Positions 49,347 through 56,633 of a DNA stretch of 64,000 nt are shown here, piece by piece. Under the pieces are notes generated by a model. It was not told where the DNA came from. It did not search any database and worked only from the letters and a program-made list of their open reading frames with translations. Position numbers and translations under genes: made by a program. The stretch comes from JBBQSN01 sp963825505. Its GTDB lineage: Bacteria; Actinomycetota; Actinomycetes; Actinomycetales; CAWJMD01. The stretch is taken from the NCBI GenBank assembly GCA_963825505.1, contig CAWGTL010000024.1, forward strand, positions 186,001 through 250,000, in the 5' to 3' direction. Numbering within the stretch: position 1 is the first letter of the stretch; the number at the start of each line of letters is the position of its first letter.

Positions 49347-49928
49347 GTGCTGCTCTCCGACCGCGACATCCGCTCCGAGCTCGACTCCGGACGGGTGGTG
49401 CTGGAGCCGTACGACCCGGCGATGATCCAGCCGTCCAGCGTCGACGTCCGGATCGATCGGCTGTTCCGGCTCTTCGACAACCACAAGTACTCCGTGATCG
49501 ACCCCGCCCAGGAGCAGCCCGACCTGACCCGCCTGGTCGAGGTCGAGAAGGGCGAGGCGTTCGTCCTGCACCCGGGGGAGTTCGTCCTGGCCTCCACCTA
49601 CGAGGTCGTGACCCTGCCGGACGACGTCGCGGCGCGGCTCGAGGGCAAGTCGAGCCTGGGGCGGCTGGGTCTGATCACCCATTCCACCGCCGGCTTCATC
49701 GACCCCGGCTTCTCGGGGCACGTCACCCTCGAGCTCGCCAACGTCGCCACCCTGCCGATCAAGCTGTGGCCCGGCATGAAGATCGGTCAGCTCTGCTTCT
49801 TCCGGCTGTCGTCCGCGGCCGAGCACCCGTACGGCAGCGAGAAGTACGGATCGCGCTATCTCGGTCAGCGCGGACCGACCGCGAGCAGGTCCTTCCAGAA
49901 GTTCCACCAGGCCGACGTCTTCGGCTGA
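49347..49928 (+). CDS. dcd: dCTP deaminase
   Basis: 193 aa. LLSDRDIRSEL, QPSSVDVRID, GKSSLGRLGL and the catalytic Glu region HVTLELAN are complete. The YGSEKYGSRYLGQRGPT C-terminus is typical. It makes dUMP precursors from dCTP; actinobacterial members can be bifunctional deaminase/dUTPases. TAGCCT (49335-49340) ends 6 nt before the GTG, and no Shine-Dalgarno is present. Confidence 0.95.
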   Translation: MLLSDRDIRSELDSGRVVLEPYDPAMIQPSSVDVRIDRLFRLFDNHKYSVIDPAQEQPDLTRLVEVEKGEAFVLHPGEFVLASTYEVVTLPDDVAARLEGKSSLGRLGLITHSTAGFIDPGFSGHVTLELANVATLPIKLWPGMKIGQLCFFRLSSAAEHPYGSEKYGSRYLGQRGPTASRSFQKFHQADVFG

Positions 49929-49944
49929 GCCCCCGGAGATCCAG

Positions 49945-50886
49945 GTGGTCCCCGGTGCGACCCAGGCCGTGCACGAGCTGTGGTGCCCCCTCGGCACCGA
50001 CCTCGACGCGGTCGACCGGCTGGTGCGGGCGCGATACCCCTCGTCGTGGCTCGACGGCGACGCGCGCGTCCTCACCCGGCACTCGACCCTGTCGGCCGCC
50101 GAGGTCGACCCGCGCGACCACCTGGTGTGGACGGCGCGCACGCTGCGCGAGCGCTGGGACGCCCCGCTGCCCGGCCAGACCGACCCGCACGGCTTCTACC
50201 GGGTGTTCGCGGACGGCATGCCGGACCGGGAGGAGCGGCGCGTGCTCGACCTGCTGATCGGCCTCGCGCGGCGCCACGGGGGGTCGCTGCTCGTCGACGC
50301 CGGCACCGGGACCCCGCGCCCGCTGCCCGTCGACCCGCTCGGCCGCCTCGACCTGCGCGTGCTGTCGCCGGTGGCGCTCGATCCGCACCAGGTGCTGGCC
50401 GCGGTGGTGCGCAGCGAGCCCACAGCGCGCCTTGCCACGGAGGGCTACGAGTTCGTCCCCGACCCGATGCGGGACGACGACCTGCCCGACCTCGTGCGCC
50501 AGATGGGCCGGCACGACCGCGCCGAGGCGACCGCGTACTCGCAGGTGCACGACGAGAAGGCGCTCGCCGCCCCCGACCTGCTCGACGCGTTCGCGGTGGA
50601 GGCCGACCTCGGCGGGCTCGGGACGCTGGTCGTCGAGGCCCGGGCCGAGGACGACGTGCCTGCGCTGGTGCGCGAGCGGGAGTGGCCGGACGTCATCGCC
50701 TACGAGGTGCGGTGGCATGCGCCGGACCCGGCGCAGGCCGAGACCGACGCCCCGGACGAGGCGTTCCGCGCCGCGCGGGTGGCGGTGCGGCCGCGGCTGC
50801 GGGCGGTGACGCTCGCGGTGGCCGAGCTCGCGCCCGGCGAGGTGCTCGACGCCGACGGGTTGCCCGTCGACCGCTACGCGCTCTGA
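49945..50886 (+). CDS. Conserved-looking protein of unknown function
   Basis: 313 aa, soluble, no signal or membrane segment. Blocks include VHELWCPLGTDLDAVDRLVR, DPRDHLVWTARTLRERWDAPLPG and MGRHDRAEATAYSQVHDEKALAA; the C-terminal part has many acidic residues. I do not recognise a family. GGAG lies 6 nt before the GTG at 49945, and it starts 17 bp after dcd, so the two may be co-transcribed. It ends in a 13-bp overlap with gpgS, which reads towards it. Confidence 0.7.
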   Translation: MVPGATQAVHELWCPLGTDLDAVDRLVRARYPSSWLDGDARVLTRHSTLSAAEVDPRDHLVWTARTLRERWDAPLPGQTDPHGFYRVFADGMPDREERRVLDLLIGLARRHGGSLLVDAGTGTPRPLPVDPLGRLDLRVLSPVALDPHQVLAAVVRSEPTARLATEGYEFVPDPMRDDDLPDLVRQMGRHDRAEATAYSQVHDEKALAAPDLLDAFAVEADLGGLGTLVVEARAEDDVPALVREREWPDVIAYEVRWHAPDPAQAETDAPDEAFRAARVAVRPRLRAVTLAVAELAPGEVLDADGLPVDRYAL

Positions 50887-51821
50887 CCCGCCGCGGCGCG
50901 CACCTGCGCGACCGGGGGGCGCTCGACCAGGGGCACGGTGGTGTCGACGAGGTGGTGCCCCACCGCGGTGAACTGGCGGATGCCCGTGCCTTCCGGCTCG
51001 CGGCCGAAGCGGCGCATCGCGGTGCCCAGCACGTCGGTGGCCATCACGCCGAGCGCGTCCTGCGACTGCTGCCGGTGGGTGCGGGTGCCGAGGTCGACCT
51101 GCGCGAGCGCCTGCACCCCGTGCGCGTCGACGGTGTCGAGCAGCACCGCGATCTCGACGCCGTACCCGGTCGGGAAGGGCAGGTTCTCCAGCAGGCTGCG
51201 CCGTCCGGCCCACTCGCCCGCCAGCGGCTGCACCAGCCCGGCCAGCTCGGGGCGGTACAGACCCAGCAGCGGGCGCGCCACGAGCTCGGTGACGCGACCG
51301 CCGTACCCGGTGACGCTGCCGTCGTCCTCGATCAGCGGCCGGTCGTAGAAGCCCTTGACCAGCAGGGTCTCCGGGCGGGTCAGCAGCGGTCCGAGCAGGC
51401 CGGTGACGTAGTGCGGCCCGGCGTCGAGCAGGTCGGCGTCGCAGAACACGACGAGGTCGCCGTCGGTGGCCAGCAGGGCGCGCCACATCGCCTCGCCCTT
51501 GCCGCGCAGCGGCGGCTCGGCCGGCCAGGCGTCGGCGGCGGCGACCACGCGGCCGCCCGCCGCGCGCGCGGCCTCCGCGGTGCCGTCGTCGGACAGCGAG
51601 TCGAGGACGACGAGGTCGTCGACCAGGCCGGCGCCGACCAGCGTGTGCAGGGCGGTCAGCACGCCCGCGACCGTCGCTTCCTCGTTGCGGGCGGGCAGCA
51701 CGACCGTGACGTGCTGAGAGTCCTTGAGGGACAGCAGGTCGTCGAGAGCGAAGTCGGTGTGGTGGTGCGTGCGGACCGGCCCAGGGGGGCGCCGGCCGGA
51801 CACGGAACTCGCTGGAGGCAC
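50874..51821 (-). CDS. gpgS: Glucosyl-3-phosphoglycerate synthase
   Basis: 315 aa GT-A glycosyltransferase (GT81). HTDFALDDLLSLK, VVLPARNEEATVAGVL, FCDADLLD (metal-binding DxD), GRVTELVARPLLGL and FPTGYGVEIAVLLDT are the GpgS blocks. It joins glucose from (N)DP-glucose to 3-phosphoglycerate in the synthesis of glucosylglycerate and related polysaccharides. I chose the GTG at 51821: TACGGT (reverse strand, 51828-51833) ends 6 nt before it. Confidence 0.88.
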   Translation of the reverse strand: MPPASSVSGRRPPGPVRTHHHTDFALDDLLSLKDSQHVTVVLPARNEEATVAGVLTALHTLVGAGLVDDLVVLDSLSDDGTAEAARAAGGRVVAAADAWPAEPPLRGKGEAMWRALLATDGDLVVFCDADLLDAGPHYVTGLLGPLLTRPETLLVKGFYDRPLIEDDGSVTGYGGRVTELVARPLLGLYRPELAGLVQPLAGEWAGRRSLLENLPFPTGYGVEIAVLLDTVDAHGVQALAQVDLGTRTHRQQSQDALGVMATDVLGTAMRRFGREPEGTGIRQFTAVGHHLVDTTVPLVERPPVAQVRAAAGQSA

Positions 51822-51952
51822 CGCTCCACCGTAGGTGTCGCGGCTGCGCGGACGGCAGGCGCCCGACCCTGGGCTGCCAGAGCAGGTCGCGATCTGTGTC
51901 CCACCCTCGCTGACCTGCCCGCTACGGTTCGGGGCACGGACCTTCGAGCGTT

Positions 51953-53191
51953 GTGGGGCGTCGGATGCGGTGGCCTTCCAGGATTCCTGCCAGTACGACG
52001 GATCGGCGCGTGCGTCGGCAGAAGCGCCGGTCGCGGCTCGTCGTGACGGCGGCGGCGACGGTCGTGCTGGTCGCCCTTCCCGTGTCGGCCAGCTGGTCCG
52101 ATCTGGCGCTTCCGGAGCCCGGTGGTGCCTTCGCCGTCGGGCGCACCGAGCTGGTGCTGACGGACGCGAGCAGGCTCGAGACGACGACTCCCTCACCGAG
52201 CGACCGTCGCGACGTCCCCCTCGTCGTCTGGTACCCGGCGACCGCGGGGACGGGGCGCGTCGCCGACTACGTCGACGCGGACCTGCACGCTGCCTTGCGG
52301 GCCAGCGGCGAGCTCTCCGCGCTGCAGGTATCGGCCCTGCGGTGGGTGCGTCCGCACGCCCGGGAGGCGGCGCAGGTCTCCGACGCGGATCGGGTCTACC
52401 CGGTGCTGCTGCTCTCGCCCGGCAACGCGACCAACGTGGAGTTCTACAGCGTCATCGCCGAGGCGCTGGCCAGTCGGGGCTACGTCGTGGTCGGGATGAA
52501 CCACCCGTACCAGGTGACCGCTGCCCGGCTGTCGGACGGTTCTGTCGCCGTGTACCGGGCACCCGCCTCGCCTCCGGGATCAGACGGCGCGGAGACGGAG
52601 ACGCGGGCCCGGATCGACCAGCGGGTGGCCGACGTGCGGTTCGTGCTGGACGAGCTGTCGGACCTCGATGCCGTCGGGGACCTCGACGCCGATCGGCTCG
52701 ATCTCGACCGCCTCGGGATCCTCGGCCACTCCAACGGCGGCGTCGCCGCCGTGTCCGCCTGCCGGGAGGACGCCCGGCTCGACGCGTGCGTGAACATGGA
52801 CGGCCAGCTCGCGGGCGGCCCCTTCGGGGCGAGTGCGACGGACCGGGCGCCGGCGCAGCCGTTCCTGTTCCTGACCAAGGAGATCGGGCTGCACCCCGAG
52901 CTGGGGGCGCGGTTCGAGGAGGCGGGGGACGGCGCCTTCCGTGTCGTCGTACCGGCGGCGCGCCATGAGCAGTTCGCGGACGGACCGCTCCTGACGCCGT
53001 CGCTGCTGCCGGTCCCTCGGACGTCCGAGCGGGTGTCGGCGGCGGTGAAGGGCGTCGTGGCCGCGTTCTTCGACACCACGCTGCGCGGCGCACCGGAGAC
53101 GGTTCTCGGGGACGTCGACACCAGCACGGACGTGTTCGTCGACGTCTACCCGCTGGGCGACCGTCCCCCGTTGCCGCTCCCGGGGGCCTGA
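51953..53191 (+). CDS. Secreted alpha/beta-hydrolase (PAF-acetylhydrolase/dienelactone-type)
   Basis: 412 aa from the GTG at 51953 (an ATG at 51965 is an alternative). Residues 18-45 are a signal peptide or anchor: RRVRRQKRRSRLVV then a hydrophobic core ending PVSAS. VPLVVWYPAT begins the hydrolase fold, ILGHSNGG is the nucleophile elbow, and AARHEQF near the end carries a likely His. The wall or membrane surface is its likely site. The substrate is unknown. Its 3' end overlaps the convergent kinase-like gene by 46 bp. Confidence 0.75.
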   Translation: MGRRMRWPSRIPASTTDRRVRRQKRRSRLVVTAAATVVLVALPVSASWSDLALPEPGGAFAVGRTELVLTDASRLETTTPSPSDRRDVPLVVWYPATAGTGRVADYVDADLHAALRASGELSALQVSALRWVRPHAREAAQVSDADRVYPVLLLSPGNATNVEFYSVIAEALASRGYVVVGMNHPYQVTAARLSDGSVAVYRAPASPPGSDGAETETRARIDQRVADVRFVLDELSDLDAVGDLDADRLDLDRLGILGHSNGGVAAVSACREDARLDACVNMDGQLAGGPFGASATDRAPAQPFLFLTKEIGLHPELGARFEEAGDGAFRVVVPAARHEQFADGPLLTPSLLPVPRTSERVSAAVKGVVAAFFDTTLRGAPETVLGDVDTSTDVFVDVYPLGDRPPLPLPGA

Positions 53192-53997
53192 TCCGGCACC
53201 CTCCCTCCGGCCGCGTGCCACGCCTGTGCGAGCGCGGCCACGGACGGCCACCGGTCGGCCGGGTCGGGCTGGGTCGCGCGACCGACGACGGCCTCCCGAG
53301 CGGGTCCGCCGCGCCAGGAACCGCTCTCTCCCAGCAGGACGCGTGCGGTGCGGCCGAGGGTGAAGACGGTGCTGCGGGTGTCGACGGTGGCTCCGCGCTG
53401 CCACTCCTCGGGCGCCATGAACCGGGTGGACCCGGCCTGCCGGTCGGCGTCGAGCACGTACGGGCCGTGGTGGTAGAGATCCAGGTCGACCAGGTGCGTC
53501 CGCCCGGTCGCGGCGTCGTGCAGGAGGCAGCCGTCGTAGAGGTCCACCGCCACCCAGCCGGCCGCCTCGATCGCCACGTGCGCGTCGAGGACGTCGGAGA
53601 CCACCTGCGCGACCTGCTCCGCCGGACCACGCCGCAGCCGCGACAGCGCCGAGTCGGGGTGCGCGTGCGGCAGACCACCGGGGACGGAGGGGTCGTTCAG
53701 CACCTCGCCGGCGACCCACGGGTACACGACCGCGAGGCCGTCCGGCAGCTCGACCGCGTGCAGCAGCGGCACGACCGCCGGGTGCCGCACCGCGGCGTGG
53801 AAGGCCATCGCGCCACGCAGCTGCGCGACGTCGTCACCGTAGGCGGCCTTGACGAACAGGTCGTCCGCGCCGTCGCGCACCCGGTAGGAGGTGCAGCCCG
53901 AGTCGTGGCCGCGGATCGCGACCACGACGCTCTCACCGAGCCACGGCTCGAGCGGCTCGTCGAGCGACGAGACCTCCAGCAGGCGCGGCCGGGTCAC
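53146..53997 (-). CDS. Protein-kinase-like protein with degenerate catalytic motifs
   Basis: 283 aa. A kinase-like fold is suggested by LFVKAAYGDDV (beta-3 Lys), VYPWVAGEVL (hinge), VAVDLYDGCLLHD (where HRD would be), HLVDLDLY (DLD for DFG) and STRFMAPEEWQRGA, an APE-type activation end, then TVFTLGRTARVLL. HRD is missing and DFG is DLD, so catalysis is doubtful, although related actinobacterial kinases use VDxY at this place. The GTG at 53997 is 1 nt after the stop of the EtfD-like gene, so it is probably the last gene of that unit. Confidence 0.7.
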   Translation of the reverse strand: MTRPRLLEVSSLDEPLEPWLGESVVVAIRGHDSGCTSYRVRDGADDLFVKAAYGDDVAQLRGAMAFHAAVRHPAVVPLLHAVELPDGLAVVYPWVAGEVLNDPSVPGGLPHAHPDSALSRLRRGPAEQVAQVVSDVLDAHVAIEAAGWVAVDLYDGCLLHDAATGRTHLVDLDLYHHGPYVLDADRQAGSTRFMAPEEWQRGATVDTRSTVFTLGRTARVLLGESGSWRGGPAREAVVGRATQPDPADRWPSVAALAQAWHAAGGRVPDQAPGSGNGGRSPSG

Positions 53998-53998
53998 G

Positions 53999-56473
53999 TC
54001 AGGCCGTCGGTCCGGGCTTCCCGTCCGGGTCGGGTCGGGTGCCTTCGACGCCGCTCTCGGACGCGTCGTACGGCTCGGTGTCGGTGGCGACGGACTGCTC
54101 GTGCTCGACCGGTTCGTCCTCGGCCGGCGGCTGCGCGAGCGCCTTCTCGCCCTCGTCGTCGGCCGCCGCCTGGGCCTCACCATCGGCGGCCGGGGCCGCG
54201 GGTGCCGCCTCCTGCTCCACCGGTGCGGGCTCGACCGCCTCCGCTGCGGCAGCGGCGTTCTCGCCGCGGCGCACGGCCTCGAGCAGCATCTGGGCGACGT
54301 CGAGGACCTTGACCTCCTCGCGTGCCTCGCCGGCGGACTGCGCCGCGGTGAGGCCGTCGGAGAGCATCACCCGGCAGAAGGGGCAGCCGATCGCGATCGT
54401 GTCGGCGCCGGTGGCGACGGCCTCCGCGGTGCGGTTGCCGTTGATCCGGGTGCCGAGCTTCTCCTCCATCCACATCCGGGCCCCGCCGGCGCCGCAGCAG
54501 AACGAGCGCTCCTGCGAGCGCTCCATCTCGCGGTACTCCACGCCGGGCAGCGACCCGATCAGCTCGCGCGGCGGGGAGTAGACGCCGTTGTGCCGGCCCA
54601 GGTAGCAGGGGTCGTGGTACGTGACCGGCGAGGTGGTCGCGTCCGGCGCCGAGACCGGGACGAGCTGCTTGTCGCGCACCAGGCGGTTGAGCAGCTGGGT
54701 GTGGTGCACCACCTCGTAGCTGCCGCCGAGCTGCGGGTACTCCTTGCCCAGGGTGTTGAAGCAGTGCGCGCAGGTGACGACGATCTTGGTCGCCTTCATC
54801 TCGTTCAGCGCCTCGACGTTGGCCTGGGCGAGCATCTGGAACAGGAACTCGTTGCCGGCGCGACGGGCGGGGTCGCCGGTGCACGACTCGCCGTCGCCCA
54901 GCACCGCGAAGTCGACGCCGGCGGTGTGCAGCAGCTCGGCGACGGCCTGGGTGGTCTTCTTGGCGCGGTCCTCGAAGGCCCCGGCGCACCCGACCCAGAA
55001 CAGGTAGTCGACCTCGGACAGGTCCTCCACGTCCGAGCCCACCTGCTTGACCTCGAAGTCGAGGTTCTTGGCCCAGTCGAGGCGGCCTCGCGGCGACATG
55101 CCCCACGGGTTGGCGTTCTTCTCCAGGTTCTTGAACAGCCCGCCCAGCTCGGACGGGAAGGCCGACTCGATCAGCACCTGGTTGCGGCGCATGTCGACGA
55201 TGTGGTCGACGTGCTCGATGTCGACCGGGCACTGCTCGACGCAGGCGCCGCAGGTGGTGCACGACCAGAGCACGTCGGCGTCGATGACGGCGCCGTCGCC
55301 GTGCGGGTCGTAGGCCTTGAGGTGGTTGACTCCCCCGTCGGAACCGCCTGCGGCGTAACCGGTGTCGCCGATCAGCGGGCGCTCGGCCTGCAGCGTGGTG
55401 CCCTCGGCGAGGTCGGCGCGTGCCTCCTCGGACGCCAGCAGCCACGGGGCCTTCGCGGCGGCGTGGTCGCGCAGCCCCATGATCAGCAGCTTGGGTGACA
55501 GCGGCTTCTCGGTGTTCCAGGCCGGGCACTGGTCCTGACAGCGTCCGCACTCGGTGCAGGTGGAGAAGTCGAGCAGGCCCTTCCAGGTGAAGTCCTCGAC
55601 CTTGCCGACGCCGAGGGCGGCGTCCTCGTCGAGCTCGTCGAGGTTCTCGAAGTCGATCGGCTCGCCCTCGACCTTCATCGGCTGGAGCTCGCCCAGGGAC
55701 GTGCGGCCCTGCGGGTGGCGCTTGAACCAGATGTTGAAGAACGCCAGGAAGCGGTGCCAGGCGACGCCCATCGTGGGCTGCAGCGAGATGGTGATCATCC
55801 ACGCGAACGAGATCAGGATCTTCACGCCCGCGACGAGCAGGATGCCGGTGTCGAGCGCGCCGGCCGAGGCGCCGCCGAGCAGGCCGCCGAGCCCCGCGGT
55901 CAGCGGGTAGTGCAGGGCGGAGGCGGTGGGGTCGCCCTCGGCGGCGGCCAGGGCGAACTCCATCGAGCGCAGCGCGATGATGCACAGCACGACGCCGAGG
56001 ATGGTGAGCTCGACGTAGTAGGCCTGCCAGAAGGTGGACCCGTAGAAGCGCGAGCGCCGGCCCCGCGAGCGGGGGTGCTGCTTCTGCCGCACCGCCATCA
56101 GCCACAGGATGCCGAGCAGGCCGCCCCAGGCGAACAGCTCGGTGAGCCACTCGTACGGCGGGAAGTGGCCGATCAGCGGCAGCACGAACGAGCTGTCGAA
56201 GAGCTGGCCGAGCGCGTTGAGCAGGGTGAAGAACAGGATCCCGAACGAGACCATCGTGAACCAGTGCGCGACGGCCACCACCGGCAGCCGCGCCATCCGG
56301 GTGTGGCCGAGGAACTCGCGCACCAGCGTGACGGTGCGCGCGCCCGGTTGGTCGGTGCGGGCGTCGGGCTGCCCGAGCCGGACGGTGCGGACGATCTGGG
56401 CGATCGCGCGGGCGAAGAGCGAGACCGCCACGACCGTGACGGCCAGGCAGACGATGGTGACGGCGATCCGCAT
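53999..56473 (-). CDS. etfD: EtfD-like Fe-S oxidoreductase (Rv0338c type)
   Basis: 824 aa. Five or six transmembrane segments (residues 1-240, including AVAHWFTMVSFGILFF) are of the NarI/cytochrome type. Two ferredoxin-type [4Fe-4S] motifs follow (CTECGRCQDQCP near 305; CTTCGACVEQCP near 415), then two CCG domains (CAHCFN and CYLGRHN; CCGAGG and GCPFCRVM). The C-terminal 110 residues are a low-complexity A/E/P tail. The M. tuberculosis counterpart, Rv0338c/EtfD, passes electrons from ETF, reduced by acyl-CoA dehydrogenases, to menaquinone. A palindrome like those of the acyl-CoA dehydrogenase lies 80 bp upstream. Confidence 0.85.
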   Translation of the reverse strand: MRIAVTIVCLAVTVVAVSLFARAIAQIVRTVRLGQPDARTDQPGARTVTLVREFLGHTRMARLPVVAVAHWFTMVSFGILFFTLLNALGQLFDSSFVLPLIGHFPPYEWLTELFAWGGLLGILWLMAVRQKQHPRSRGRRSRFYGSTFWQAYYVELTILGVVLCIIALRSMEFALAAAEGDPTASALHYPLTAGLGGLLGGASAGALDTGILLVAGVKILISFAWMITISLQPTMGVAWHRFLAFFNIWFKRHPQGRTSLGELQPMKVEGEPIDFENLDELDEDAALGVGKVEDFTWKGLLDFSTCTECGRCQDQCPAWNTEKPLSPKLLIMGLRDHAAAKAPWLLASEEARADLAEGTTLQAERPLIGDTGYAAGGSDGGVNHLKAYDPHGDGAVIDADVLWSCTTCGACVEQCPVDIEHVDHIVDMRRNQVLIESAFPSELGGLFKNLEKNANPWGMSPRGRLDWAKNLDFEVKQVGSDVEDLSEVDYLFWVGCAGAFEDRAKKTTQAVAELLHTAGVDFAVLGDGESCTGDPARRAGNEFLFQMLAQANVEALNEMKATKIVVTCAHCFNTLGKEYPQLGGSYEVVHHTQLLNRLVRDKQLVPVSAPDATTSPVTYHDPCYLGRHNGVYSPPRELIGSLPGVEYREMERSQERSFCCGAGGARMWMEEKLGTRINGNRTAEAVATGADTIAIGCPFCRVMLSDGLTAAQSAGEAREEVKVLDVAQMLLEAVRRGENAAAAAEAVEPAPVEQEAAPAAPAADGEAQAAADDEGEKALAQPPAEDEPVEHEQSVATDTEPYDASESGVEGTRPDPDGKPGPTA

Positions 56474-56552
56474 CGCGGGTGGCTCCTCGTCGGTCGGAGT
56501 CGGCTCGGGTCCTGCGGGCCCACGCTAGAGCCGACCCGCACCGGGCCCGACT

Positions 56553-56566
56553 TTACCGGCGGGTAA
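56553..56566. promoter_or_regulatory. Palindromic operator upstream of etfD-like gene
   Basis: TTACC-ggcg-GGTAA, a perfect 14-bp dyad. It shares the pattern and spacing of the two sites before the acyl-CoA dehydrogenase (27424-27461). Location 80 bp upstream of the start is consistent with a promoter-proximal site. Nothing else of note is seen in the gap 56474-56633. Confidence 0.6.
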
Positions 56567-56633
56567 CTTCACCGGCGCGCCGACGTGACCGTCCTCACCG
56601 CGTCGACCTGCTCGAGAAGGACCCCGTCTGAGC

